Positions 39,122 to 47,497 of a stretch of DNA of 64,000 bases are shown here, piece by piece (positions within the stretch are counted from its first letter, which is position 1; every line of letters begins with the position of its first letter). A program made the position numbers and the translations under genes. Below the pieces are notes generated by a model. That model did no database searches. It was not told where the DNA came from and worked only from the letters and a program-made list of their open reading frames with translations. Source of the stretch: Salinibacterium sp. ZJ450 (lineage in GTDB: Bacteria; Actinomycetota; Actinomycetes; Actinomycetales; Microbacteriaceae). The stretch is taken from assembly GCF_011751885.2 (NCBI RefSeq), contig NZ_CP061771.1:2666001-2730000 (forward strand), given 5' to 3'.

Positions 39122-39649
39122 CTAATTGGTGATCGGGAGGCGCACCGTGGCGACCGTCGGTCCCCGGCCGGGCTCGACAGCTCGAGCACACCACCGAGGC
39201 CGCGCACGCGCTCTTCAATGCCCGCGATACCGTGTCCGGGTCCAGCTTGCGACACCGATCGTGAAGTTCACCACCGTGCCGTGCAGCAGGTAAATCCAGG
39301 AACGACCGTCGGCGAGCGGGGCGAGAACCCGAGACAACCCGGTCCTCGGCGTGGCGGCTTCCCATCTCGGGCGCTCGATCTCGGGCATGCCAGCCGCCTG
39401 CAGACGCACGAGCTCGAGGGTGCCGAAGGCGCGGGCGGCATACAGCGTTGCGATCAGGATGAAGACGCCGATGTAGATGATGGCCGTGCCGACGCCGGTC
39501 GCGAATAGGGTGATCAACACCGAGAAGCCGACCACAACGATCGGGAGGGTGGACAGCAAGAATCCCAGCTCGCGGGGCACCGAGCGCCAGCCGGCGCGCA
39601 GACCGGTCCGCTCGCTCACACGCTCACGCGTCACGGTTGCTGCGGTCAT
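39122..39649 (-). pseudogene. Sensor histidine kinase with large internal deletion and frameshift
   Basis: ATG 39649, with GGAA 6-7 bases upstream, opens a putative-sensor membrane domain (LGFLLSTLPIVVVGF, then WIYLLHGTVVNFTIG). At about 39240-39245 the sequence jumps, in another frame, to the very end of a NarX/DesK-type kinase ATPase domain: PGHGIAGIEERVRGLGG, then VLELSSPAG. After one more frame change the ending GPTVATVRLPITN and TAG are seen. The phospho-acceptor His region and most of the ATPase domain, probably some 200 or more residues, are missing. The cognate regulator follows. Confidence 0.88.
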
Positions 39650-39830
39650 TGATTCTTTCCTTCCGAAGGTGGTGGGTGGCGGTATTCGCCGCCGCAACCA
39701 GCTTCGCGGGCGCGGTGTCAGGCGGGCACCCGGTGACCATACGAATGCCGGGTGGGGTTAACCCGAATTCGGGTAGGAGCCTACTGGCGATCACGACGCC
39801 GATCGGGTGAAATATCGTGATGGAGCGACA

Positions 39831-40397
39831 ATGGCCAACCTGATCTACTCAAGCATTCTCTCCCTCGACGGGTACATCGCCGACACCGCGGGACGCTTCG
39901 ACTGGGGTGAACCCGATGACGAGGTGCACCGCTTCGTCAATGACCTGCAACGGCCGGTGGGTACTTATCTCTATGGCCGTCGGCTCTACGAGGTGATGGT
40001 GGCGTGGGAGTCTCCGCAGATGGTGGACGGCGCGACATCCGTCATTCAGGACTTCGCCAGCATCTGGCGGGCCGCAGATAAGGTCGTCTACTCCACCACG
40101 CTCGACTCGGTCTCGAGCGCGAAGACCCGCATCGAGCGGGTCTTCAATGTGGACGAGGTGTGGCAGCTGAATTCGACGGCCAACCGCGACCTCACCGTCG
40201 GCGGTCCGGACCTCGCCGCCCCCGCCATCCGAGCGGGCCTGGTCGACGAATACCACCTGTTCATCTCTCCCGCGGTGGTCGGCGGCGGCAAGCGTTTCCT
40301 GCCCGACGACGTGCGGCTGGACCTGGACCTGGTCGACGAACGCCGGTTCGGCAACGGGGTGGTGTACCTGCGCTACCGCACGGCGGATCGCGGCTGA
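39831..40397 (+). CDS. Dihydrofolate reductase family protein (RibD C-terminal domain)
   Basis: ATG 39831 has GGAG 6 bases upstream, giving 188 residues. MANLIYSSILSLDGYIADTA and the C-terminal VGGPDLAAPAIRAGLVDEYH and SPAVVGGGKRFLP are typical of stand-alone RibD-C/DHFR-like reductases common in actinobacteria. It probably uses NADPH; the substrate is unknown and it is not likely to be the housekeeping folate enzyme. Its 3' end overlaps the convergent SDR gene by 25 bases. Confidence 0.9.
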   Translation: MANLIYSSILSLDGYIADTAGRFDWGEPDDEVHRFVNDLQRPVGTYLYGRRLYEVMVAWESPQMVDGATSVIQDFASIWRAADKVVYSTTLDSVSSAKTRIERVFNVDEVWQLNSTANRDLTVGGPDLAAPAIRAGLVDEYHLFISPAVVGGGKRFLPDDVRLDLDLVDERRFGNGVVYLRYRTADRG

Positions 40398-41317
40398 GCA
40401 CTCAGCGCGAGCGGGTAGCGCACGCCGGTGAGCTCCTCTGACACGGTCCACAGCCGCCGGGCGACCGCCAGATCGGATGCCGCGGCGGAGCGGCCGACCA
40501 GCACGGGCGGCCCGGCCATTTCGTGACGGTTCGCGGGCCCGGCGTAGCTCGCGCCGGCGATCGGCGCCGTCGCGGCGAACAGCGTGGGCGCAGCGCCGCT
40601 TGCGGCATCCTGCGCGAATAGCCAGAGAGCGACGGCCGCCACCGCCTTGAGCACCGGGCTCTGCATGCTCGAGCCGAGGTTCGTGGTGGCCATGCCGGGA
40701 TGCGCCGCCGTGGCGATGACGGCGGAACCGGATGCCTCGAGGCGCCGCTGCAGCTCAAGGGTGAAGAGCAGGTTCGCCAGCTTGGACTGCCCGTAGGCGG
40801 CCTGGCCGCCGCGGTACGGCCGGGTACGCCAGTTGAGGTCGTCGAAGTCGATATGGGCGGAGCGATGCGTGCTGCTCGCGACGGTGACCACTCGGCCGCT
40901 GATCTGCGGCAGCAGCAGGTTCGTCAGGGCGAAGTGGCCCAGGTGGTTGGTGCCGAACTGCAGCTCGAACCCGTCGGTGGTGCGGCCGAGCGGCGGCACC
41001 AGGATTCCGGCGTTGTTGATGAGCGCGTGGATGTCGCCGCTCCAGTTCGCCGCGAACGCGCGCACCGAGGACAGGTCGGCGAGGTCGAGGCGGCGCACCT
41101 CGGTGGATCCGGCGACCGTGGCCGCGACATCCCGTGCCTTGGCCTCATTGCGCACCGCCATCACGACATGCGCGCCACGTGCCGCGAACGCGCGCGCCGC
41201 CTCGAGGCCGATGCCGCTGCTGGCGCCGGTGACGATGATCGTCTTGCCGGTGAGGCTGGGCATGCGGTCGGCGGACCAGACCGGAGCTGCTGCTGCTGCT
41301 GCTGTCGAGTTCTTCAT
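40373..41317 (-). CDS. Short-chain dehydrogenase/reductase
   Basis: The 314-residue SDR begins with a Ser/Thr/Ala run encoded by a GCT triplet tract, followed by the cofactor motif VTGASSGIG (residues about 29-37), NNAG near residue 103 and the catalytic YGQSK near residue 176. It resembles retinol-dehydrogenase-like SDRs of actinobacteria. It is divergent from a TetR gene across a region with three matching direct repeats, so that TetR protein probably controls it. Confidence 0.92.
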   Translation of the reverse strand: MKNSTAAAAAAPVWSADRMPSLTGKTIIVTGASSGIGLEAARAFAARGAHVVMAVRNEAKARDVAATVAGSTEVRRLDLADLSSVRAFAANWSGDIHALINNAGILVPPLGRTTDGFELQFGTNHLGHFALTNLLLPQISGRVVTVASSTHRSAHIDFDDLNWRTRPYRGGQAAYGQSKLANLLFTLELQRRLEASGSAVIATAAHPGMATTNLGSSMQSPVLKAVAAVALWLFAQDAASGAAPTLFAATAPIAGASYAGPANRHEMAGPPVLVGRSAAASDLAVARRLWTVSEELTGVRYPLALSAQPRSAVR

Positions 41318-41339
41318 GGCTTCGTTCCCATCCCGACCA

Positions 41340-41425
41340 TACGGTGTAAGGTCGATGGGGACGACGCTACCGTAGGGCGTAAGGCTTGTCTAGGACTGGC
41401 GCAAGAATTCTCGTACAGCGTAAGG
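41340..41425. promoter_or_regulatory. Three direct repeats (TAcrGYGTAAGG) in the SDR/TetR divergent region
   Basis: TACGGTGTAAGG (41340-41351), TAGGGCGTAAGG (41373-41384) and TACAGCGTAAGG (41414-41425) share the end GTAAGG and spacing of 33 and 41 bases. They fill the region between the SDR and TetR starts. They are good candidates for TetR-family binding sites controlling both genes. Confidence 0.6.
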
Positions 41426-41466
41426 TACTGAGAGCGGCTCGGCAGCAGGGCCGGACGGGAGGCATC

Positions 41467-42153
41467 GTGGCAGGGGTGAAGACAACGGCGACCGCGCGGA
41501 TTCCGGTGACGCGTGAGCGGGCCGTGCGCGTGGCGATCACACTGGCGGATGCCGGAGGGATCGAGTCTCTGAGCATGCGCAAGCTCGCCGGGGAGCTGGG
41601 CATCGAGGCCATGTCGCTCTACTACCACGTGAAGAGCAAGGACGACCTGCTCGACGGCATGATCGAGGCCGTGGTCGGCGAGATCACGCTGCCGACGGTC
41701 GACGCCGAGTGGAAGACGGCGATGCGGGAACGCGCCGACTCCGCGCGCACCGTGCTGGGGCGGCATCCGTGGGCCATCAGCATGATGGACTCGCGCACCA
41801 CGCAGGCGACCCTGAAACACCACGATGCCGTCATCGGATGCCTGCGCCAGTCCGGTTTCTCGATGGCGATGAGCGGCCACGCCATGTCCGTGCTCGATAG
41901 CTACGTGCACGGGTTCGCCCTGCAGGAGGCATCCCTGCCGTTCGATGAGACCGGCGACATCAGCGCGGTCACCGAAGACATCATGGCGTCACAGCAGCGG
42001 ATGATGGAGGACTTCCCGAACCTGGCCGAGATGGCGGTGACCCTGGTGCTGCAGCCGGGGTACGCCTACGGCAACGAGTTCGACTTCGGCATCCGACTCA
42101 TCCTGAATGGCCTCGAGAGCGCACTCGAATCTGACGGTGACTCAATAAGCTGA
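41467..42153 (+). CDS. TetR/AcrR family regulator with TetR C-terminal domain
   Basis: GTG 41467 (GGGAGG 4 bases upstream) gives 228 residues; the longer frame to 41386 would run over the operator-like repeats. Residues about 12-60 form the HTH (ERAVRVAITLADAGGIESLS, then MRKLAGELGIEAMSLYYHVK). The rest resembles the TetR C-terminal helical domain found in drug-responsive repressors. Divergent from the SDR gene, its probable target. Confidence 0.9.
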   Translation: MAGVKTTATARIPVTRERAVRVAITLADAGGIESLSMRKLAGELGIEAMSLYYHVKSKDDLLDGMIEAVVGEITLPTVDAEWKTAMRERADSARTVLGRHPWAISMMDSRTTQATLKHHDAVIGCLRQSGFSMAMSGHAMSVLDSYVHGFALQEASLPFDETGDISAVTEDIMASQQRMMEDFPNLAEMAVTLVLQPGYAYGNEFDFGIRLILNGLESALESDGDSIS

Positions 42154-42190
42154 TCGAACGCAGTGAAACGGATGTCGCAAAGGAGCAGCC

Positions 42191-42491
42191 ATCAGCACCG
42201 AGTGGCACTTGCCCGCCATGGTCGTCGCGTCGTTGGCGCTGTTTCTCGGGCTGCTCCGGCACGACCTTCGCCTTGCCCTGGTGGATCTATTACCCGGTGC
42301 CCGCGCTCGTGACCGTTCTACTGCCGCCGCTCGTGTTCCGGCTGAGCCGGTGGAGAACACTCGGCTATCTGGTGCTGAGCGCGCTGTCCGCGCCCCTCAT
42401 CCACAGCGTCTTCGCGTTCTTCCTGGGCTGGAACGAGTACATGCCATCCATCCCGGTCCCCAGCCTTGCCTCGCTGCTCGACCCGGCCTGA
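42191..42491 (+). pseudogene. Decayed small membrane protein (ATC in place of start codon, frameshift)
   Basis: AAGGAG is followed 5 bases later by ATC, in the frame of STEWHLPAMVVASLALFLGLL, a plausible first membrane segment. After about 42250 this frame turns Arg-rich, while the next frame reads TTFALPWWIYYPVPALVTV and further hydrophobic sequence to a stop at 42491. A one-base shift near 42252-42260 plus loss of ATG would explain both. Family not recognised; a sequencing error or an ATC start is also possible. Confidence 0.5.
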
Positions 42492-42581
42492 CGTTCTCCT
42501 AGAGTTCACCCGCCCGGGCGAGTGAAGATCGCTCATCAGTTGCTAGTATCCGCTTACGGTGGCAACGAGCTCGGGGGCTGA

Positions 42582-43304
42582 ATGGACGACGCACAACCGA
42601 CCCGTGTCGCGTCGGTTGTCGCGGAACGACAATCTCAGGGCAAGAGCGTCAAGGTCTTCGTTCGCGACGTGCTGGTCATCCTCCTGGCCGCGATCCTCAT
42701 CTCGTTCCTCGTCAAGACCTTCCTCGTCCGGTCCTTCTATATCCCATCCGAGTCGATGATGGACACGCTGCACCGGGACGACCGCGTCATCGTGAACCAG
42801 CTCACCCCCGACCTGACACCGGTCCAGCGCGGCGACGTGGTCGTGTTCAAGGACCCGGGCGGATGGCTGGATCCGCGGCCACCCGAACCGCAGAACCCCG
42901 TGATCGCGGCATTCGACTGGTTCTTCTCGTTCGTCGGGCTCTCCGCACCCGACAGCAACGATCACCTCATCAAGCGGGCGATCGGGCTGCCGGGCGACGT
43001 GGTTGCCTGCTGTAACGAGTTCGGTGAACTGACAATCAATGGCAACCCGGTGGACGAGCCGTACGTGGTGGTGCGGTCGGGCACCGGTCGCGTCTCCGAG
43101 ACGGACTTCGCAGTGACGGTACCGCAGGACTCGCTGTGGGTGCTCGGCGACAACCGCTATGCCTCCGCCGACTCGCGCTTCCACACCGACAAGCCGGGCG
43201 GCGGTTTTGTGCCGTACGAGAACGTCGTCGGTCGCGCCATCCTGATCACGTGGCCGATCGACCGCTGGAGCTGGCTCGATAACCACGAGTTCACCTTCCG
43301 GTGA
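42582..43304 (+). CDS. lepB: Signal peptidase I
   Basis: The 240-residue membrane protease has one N-terminal membrane segment (residues about 29-46), catalytic Ser58 in IPSESM and Lys131 in LIKRAIGLPGD, and the later box GDNRYASADSR. It cleaves Sec/Tat signal peptides on the outer membrane face. GGGGG lies 4 bases before ATG 42582. It is away from the usual rplS-lepB-rnhB context, so it may be an additional signal peptidase. The 3' end overlaps the convergent DUF4386 gene by 14 bases. Confidence 0.94.
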   Translation: MDDAQPTRVASVVAERQSQGKSVKVFVRDVLVILLAAILISFLVKTFLVRSFYIPSESMMDTLHRDDRVIVNQLTPDLTPVQRGDVVVFKDPGGWLDPRPPEPQNPVIAAFDWFFSFVGLSAPDSNDHLIKRAIGLPGDVVACCNEFGELTINGNPVDEPYVVVRSGTGRVSETDFAVTVPQDSLWVLGDNRYASADSRFHTDKPGGGFVPYENVVGRAILITWPIDRWSWLDNHEFTFR

Positions 43305-43998
43305 CAGGTGACGGCTTGAACCCCTTCACCACCAGCCAGACACCGAGCGAGAACTCCCAGACCGCGAGCAGCAGGGCGCCGATTCCGCCGATCGGGTTCA
43401 GCGGTGCCCACAGGCCGAAGAGCGACCCGGCGACGGATGCCACGAGCAGGGGTGCGCCGATGAATCCGATCAGCGGCAGGACTCGCGGCACCAGACGGGC
43501 CTTGTACAGCAGCCAGCCCAGGAGCAGGGCGTTCACGGCCGGCAGGAAGCCCTGCCCGAGCAGGGTGGTCCAGGTGTGCAGGGCCAGCAGGGCCTGTCCG
43601 GTGATCACCGCGTCTTCTCCCCAACCGCCCTGTCGCACGGTCACGATGGCCAGCAGGCTGACGACTCCCGCGAAGATCGCGGCAGCCTCCAGAATCCGTG
43701 CCCCGACGAAGCCGAGCGCGATGCCCTCGTTCTGCCGCTTGACCACCTGGTAGAGCGCGACGCCAGTGCCGATGCAGGCGAGGGCGACGATGACCTCGAG
43801 CACACCCCCCAGGATGATTGGCGTGTCCGGTCCGGCGCCGGCGATGAAGTTGGGGTCGTTTCGCACCTCGCCGTAGAGCGCGAGCGTCGGGATGGATACG
43901 AAGGTGATCAGGTAGAGCACGCCCGCGACGAGCGCGGTCTTGCGCAGCGAATCCATCCGGACTCGTTCTGTGGGCAGGGACTTCAGTGTGGCGGTCAT
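43291..43998 (-). CDS. DUF4386 family membrane protein
   Basis: ATG 43998 has GGAGGAG 6 bases upstream, giving 235 residues with about six membrane segments. TALVAGVLYLITFVSIPTLA and RILEAAAIFAGVVSLLAIV fit the DUF4386 family, which is common in soil bacteria and has no known activity. It is read convergently with lepB and appears to be monocistronic. Confidence 0.88.
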   Translation of the reverse strand: MTATLKSLPTERVRMDSLRKTALVAGVLYLITFVSIPTLALYGEVRNDPNFIAGAGPDTPIILGGVLEVIVALACIGTGVALYQVVKRQNEGIALGFVGARILEAAAIFAGVVSLLAIVTVRQGGWGEDAVITGQALLALHTWTTLLGQGFLPAVNALLLGWLLYKARLVPRVLPLIGFIGAPLLVASVAGSLFGLWAPLNPIGGIGALLLAVWEFSLGVWLVVKGFKPSPVTGR

Positions 43999-44167
43999 CT
44001 TGTTCTCCTCCGTGGATTGATTGATCGCACGGTAGAAGCGAATGTGATGACTGCGCATCACCACATGCGGTGATTGCGGCTGCGGCGTCTCATCTTGATC
44101 TCATGCAGTGGTCCTTAGCGTGGAACGTGGGCGGCAGACCGTCGTCCCTTACCCGAAGGAGTTGAAA

Positions 44168-44533
44168 TTGAACAAGACGGCTACGAAATGGCTGAGCAGC
44201 TCGGTCGTGGCGTTCGCATTGGCCGGCGGATCTCTCGCCGTTGCGATTCCGGCGCAGGCTGCCGGAACGGTTTCACAATCGGTGGCGACCAACAACGATC
44301 CACACCGCGACCACGACGGCCGCAACAATGACCGCCGCGACCACGACCGTCGTGACCACGACCGCAGTCGTGACCACGACCGCAGAAGCGACCGGCGCAC
44401 CGAAGCGCTGTGTAACTTCCTCGACCGTTACTTCGACAACGACCGCAACCACCATGACTCCAACGACCGTTGGTCTAGCGACACGTGGCGGTTCCTTGAG
44501 CACTGGTACGACGATCACTGCGAGGAGGACTGA
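44168..44533 (+). CDS. Small secreted Asp/His/Arg-rich protein
   Basis: TTG 44168 is set by AAGGAG 6 bases upstream, giving 121 residues. A Sec signal peptide (residues about 1-33) ends in AIPAQAAG. Residues about 45-80 are built of DHDRR-like repeats, alternating acidic, His and Arg residues. The C-terminal part, ALCNFLDRYFDNDRNHHD through FLEHWYDDHCEED, has two Cys residues. It could bind metal ions or be largely disordered outside the cell; the family was not recognised. Confidence 0.75.
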   Translation: MNKTATKWLSSSVVAFALAGGSLAVAIPAQAAGTVSQSVATNNDPHRDHDGRNNDRRDHDRRDHDRSRDHDRRSDRRTEALCNFLDRYFDNDRNHHDSNDRWSSDTWRFLEHWYDDHCEED

Positions 44534-44562
44534 GTTTTAGCGACATCCAGAGCAAACAGGCT

Positions 44563-44595
44563 GGGACTGCGCAGAAATGCGCGGTCCCCTTTTCT
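44563..44595 (+). terminator. Rho-independent-type terminator
   Basis: GGGACTGCGCA (44563-44573), loop GAAA, and TGCGCGGTCCC (44578-44588) form an 11-pair stem with one T-G wobble, followed by CTTTTCTT. This is the best intrinsic terminator in the window and ends the secreted Asp/His/Arg-rich gene. Confidence 0.8.
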
Positions 44596-44681
44596 TCTGC
44601 AGCGTTCGAGCGCTGGACAGCGCACTGAGCTTCGTGTGGACTACTGGATTACTGCTGAACTACTCAACGAAAGGCGGCATC

Positions 44682-45167
44682 ATGAAGATCGTCCCTAACC
44701 TGTGGTTCGACAACGCAGCAGAAGACGCAGCGAAGCTGTACACCTCCATCTTTAAGAACTCGAGAATCACCTCCGTCACCAAGTACCCGGAGGCAGCAAC
44801 CGAGTTCTCCGGCAAGCCCGCGGGCTCCGTCTTGACAGTCGAGTTCGAGCTCGATGGCAATCCCTTCCTGGCCCTCAATGGCGGCCCCGACTTCAGGTTC
44901 AACGAGTCCGTGTCGTTCGAGATCCCCTGCGAAGACCAGGAGGAAGTCGACTACTACTGGTCGAAGCTCACGGAGAACGGCGGCGAGGAGTCGATGTGTG
45001 GCTGGCTGAAGGACCGCTTCGGCCTGTCCTGGCAGGTCGTTCCGAGGCGGCTGGGCGAGATCATGGCCGACCCCGACCAGAAGAAGGTCGAGGCCGCGAC
45101 GGCCGCCTACCTGACGATGAGAAAGCTCGACATCGCGACGATCGAGGAAGCGTACGCCTCCGCTTAG
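44682..45167 (+). CDS. VOC family protein (PhnB/3-demethylubiquinone-methyltransferase-like)
   Basis: ATG 44682 has AAAGG upstream and gives 161 residues. MKIVPNLWFDNAAEDAAKLY, TVEFELDGNPFLALNGGP and CGWLKDRFGLSWQVVPR are hallmark segments of the PhnB-like VOC proteins annotated as 3-demethylubiquinone-9 3-methyltransferase domain; that name is historical and no methyltransferase fold is present. Role unknown. Confidence 0.92.
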   Translation: MKIVPNLWFDNAAEDAAKLYTSIFKNSRITSVTKYPEAATEFSGKPAGSVLTVEFELDGNPFLALNGGPDFRFNESVSFEIPCEDQEEVDYYWSKLTENGGEESMCGWLKDRFGLSWQVVPRRLGEIMADPDQKKVEAATAAYLTMRKLDIATIEEAYASA

Positions 45168-45250
45168 CCCATTCGCGGCTGGTGTCGGCCGACGCCGCGG
45201 CGTACTCTGAGCCTGAATCCGAGGGGAAGTGCTCGCATGATGTTCGGATT

Positions 45251-45445
45251 GTGCTCGTGGTCGTGGCTATTCTCGCCATCACTGGCCGGATGACGCCCCA
45301 GATGGCGTCAACCCCGCGCCTGCCCGGCGAACAGTCCGGGGTTGGCGAGCGAAGCCCGGCACGGCGAATCCTCGATGAACGGTTCGCACGCGGTGAGCTG
45401 GATGCCGACCAATACCGTGAGCATCTGCGAGTGCTCGGCGAGTAG
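45251..45445 (+). CDS. Short SHOCT domain protein
   Basis: About 64 residues from GTG 45251, or 51 from ATG 45290. The C-terminal SHOCT helix pair reads ARRILDERFARGELDADQYR. The only good ribosome site (GAGGGG, 45219-45224) serves ATG 45237/45240 in another frame, which encodes MMFGLCSWSWLFSPSLAG and stops as TGA overlapping ATG 45290. Either the N-terminal membrane part has been frameshifted or a short leader is coupled to the SHOCT frame. Confidence 0.6.
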   Translation: MLVVVAILAITGRMTPQMASTPRLPGEQSGVGERSPARRILDERFARGELDADQYREHLRVLGE

Positions 45446-45541
45446 CGCGCTGACTCTTCCCGTCGCTGGGTTGCGCGGGGTCGCATCGCGGGTTCAGGTT
45501 GCCAGTGGAATGATCCGGGCGCCGCCCGCTAAGGTGAGCGC

Positions 45542-46291
45542 ATGTCGGCCATCGAGGTTACCGATCACCGTACGCGGACCGTTCGCTTCCGCTGGGTTTC
45601 GATCACTGGATCGCTCATCGCGGCCGCTCTGTTTCTCGGCTCAGCGGTGCTGCAAGTGATGGCTTCGCTCCAGCGGTGGGTCGTCTTCCGGGGCTCACGG
45701 ACGGACGACGAACTCTCGGTAGAAGACCATGTCTTTGATTACTCCCTGCCGTGGCCTCCTTGGGAGCCCATCGGGACCGCTGCTGAGCTCTTTGGCGCGG
45801 GCACTCTGCTCCTCGCGCTCGGTGTGTTAGTGATGCCGCTCAGCGTGTCGGTTGTGGCGCGTACCGCCGCACGTCGCGGCGTGGCAGTCGGCGTCGGGAT
45901 CGTGCTCGCCATCCTCGTCGCCGGCTCGTTCGGGATCTTTGGAGTGCATGCCCTCATCTCAGGGCTCGCTGGTGCTCCTTCTCCGCTGCGACACTTTTGG
46001 GCGCTGGGCTGGGTTGGGCTCATCGGGCTGATTGGCCTCAGCGTGCTGTGGGGGCGGATTTCGCGGGCGGCCCCGGCGATCGCATGCGTGTTCCTGATCG
46101 GCTCTACTTGGCCGCTGGGTTGGATCGGAGCCACCTACGTAATCGCGCCCATCATTGGCGGCTCGTCGCACGACACGGCCCCGTGGAGCGAGACCGTCTT
46201 CGCCGCGTCGCCCGCCGCGGCGGGGGTAGCGATGATCGTCGCGGCGTGGATGGCGGCGCGTCGCAGGGCGACTGAAACCTTTTCGTTGTAA
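45542..46291 (+). CDS. Membrane protein of unknown family
   Basis: The 249-residue protein has six predicted membrane segments, the first at about residues 20-42, an extracytoplasmic or loop segment with SLPWPPWEPIGTA, and an Arg-rich C-terminus (AARRRATETFSL). No family recognised. A second small membrane protein gene follows 30 bases downstream. Confidence 0.72.
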   Translation: MSAIEVTDHRTRTVRFRWVSITGSLIAAALFLGSAVLQVMASLQRWVVFRGSRTDDELSVEDHVFDYSLPWPPWEPIGTAAELFGAGTLLLALGVLVMPLSVSVVARTAARRGVAVGVGIVLAILVAGSFGIFGVHALISGLAGAPSPLRHFWALGWVGLIGLIGLSVLWGRISRAAPAIACVFLIGSTWPLGWIGATYVIAPIIGGSSHDTAPWSETVFAASPAAAGVAMIVAAWMAARRRATETFSL

Positions 46292-46321
46292 TACCTCACC
46301 TACTGGCATTAGGTTTGCCGC

Positions 46322-46657
46322 ATGGAGCGACTTCAGACGCGTGCGTCGGTGGCGGTACCGGTTTCCGCGATCGCGCTGGCGACCGGCGCCGCTGTTTCCT
46401 TCGCTGTAGGCGATGCAGTCGGGTTCCTCAGCGACGCCGCGGAGGGCGTGTTCGTCGTAACCTGGCTGCTGGGCTGGGTGCTTCTCGCGTGGGCCGCGAT
46501 CATCGGCGGAGGATATGCCGTTCTGCTTGGCCTGCGGCGGCTTTCTCGGCGGCCGGTGTCCCGTTCGGAAGCTGTGCTTGTCGCCGTCTCTCTCGCGCTC
46601 ATCGCGGTTGTGATGGCGACCCACCCGCTGTGGGGAACCGGTTCGGCCGTCGGCTGA
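46322..46657 (+). CDS. Small membrane protein, unknown
   Basis: The 111-residue protein has three hydrophobic segments (about residues 12-38, 45-72 and 85-101) separated by Arg-rich loops (RRLSRRPVSRSE). The short gap after the previous membrane gene suggests a shared transcript. No family recognised. Confidence 0.6.
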   Translation: MERLQTRASVAVPVSAIALATGAAVSFAVGDAVGFLSDAAEGVFVVTWLLGWVLLAWAAIIGGGYAVLLGLRRLSRRPVSRSEAVLVAVSLALIAVVMATHPLWGTGSAVG

Positions 46658-46714
46658 CCGACGGTTCGCCAGCCATCCTGCGCAGGCCCGGCTCGATGTG
46701 GGACGGTGGGGTTT

Positions 46715-47452
46715 GTGAGCGATAAGCGTTTGGCGCAACTGGGCGTCTTCGAGATTCCGATCGTGGCATTGGATGGCCGCGGGGCTCCCTTGGCGAGCTT
46801 TCTGGAACCACGGCGAGTCGACATGCCGCCTGACGTTGCGGCCTTCGGTGCACCAACACTTGGGTGGCGGGTCCTGCCCACCTCGCTAAACCGCGAGCAG
46901 TTGCGCGAGGAGCTGATCGTGGTTGGTGCTCCAACCGAGGACGGTCAGTGGTTCCTGGGGCAATTGATCGAGCGTGGCGGCCGCTGGAACTTCACCTTCC
47001 ATGGCCCGATTGCGCGGCATCCGTCCAAGGCAGAACGTAGCGCCGGCCTGCAGTTGCGGTGGCCGCAGGCAGCTGCTGACGTGCCCGTGGATCAGGTGTT
47101 CATCGATGTACTCAACACGTCCACCGAGCGTTGGATTCCAACTCCTGTGGACCACTTCCATACGGTCGGCGTGCTGGTTGAGGCAGGCGCCACCACTGGA
47201 ATGCCAAGTGGATACTCGTATGCCTATGTGAGCGGGCAACCGATCACGTTCGTCCTCGACCCCGGCGAATACGCCCGGGTTCACGTGAATGTTCCCGCAC
47301 GTGCGGTCATCGACGCGGGACTAGGCCTGCACGCCCTATACGCGGCGCTGCCGGCGTTGAACATGACTAGCGAGCCTCCGTTGCCAGTGACCATCACCGA
47401 GGAAGACTTGCAGAAGGCCGCGCCACCGCCGCCGCATCGTCGAACAAACTGA
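46715..47452 (+). CDS. Soluble protein of unknown function
   Basis: The protein is 245 residues from GTG 46715 or 248 from GTG 46706; ribosome-site spacing does not decide. It has no signal peptide or membrane segment. Features are a moderately hydrophobic beta-rich core (VDQVFIDVLNTSTERWIPTP, then YVSGQPITFVLDPGEYARVH) and a Pro/His/Arg tail. Codon use and coding bias look genuine, but I cannot place it in a family. Confidence 0.7.
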   Translation: MSDKRLAQLGVFEIPIVALDGRGAPLASFLEPRRVDMPPDVAAFGAPTLGWRVLPTSLNREQLREELIVVGAPTEDGQWFLGQLIERGGRWNFTFHGPIARHPSKAERSAGLQLRWPQAAADVPVDQVFIDVLNTSTERWIPTPVDHFHTVGVLVEAGATTGMPSGYSYAYVSGQPITFVLDPGEYARVHVNVPARAVIDAGLGLHALYAALPALNMTSEPPLPVTITEEDLQKAAPPPPHRRTN

Positions 47453-47497
47453 AGCGATGCCGGGGTCTGGGCACGGCATCCGTGAGACGGTTAGCTG

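Noticed and set aside
44273-44518. Val-rich minus-strand frame and apparent CRISPR-like spacing within the DHDRR tract
   Set aside because: The periodicity is that of Asp/His/Arg codons in the secreted protein; units are short, imperfect and have no spacers.
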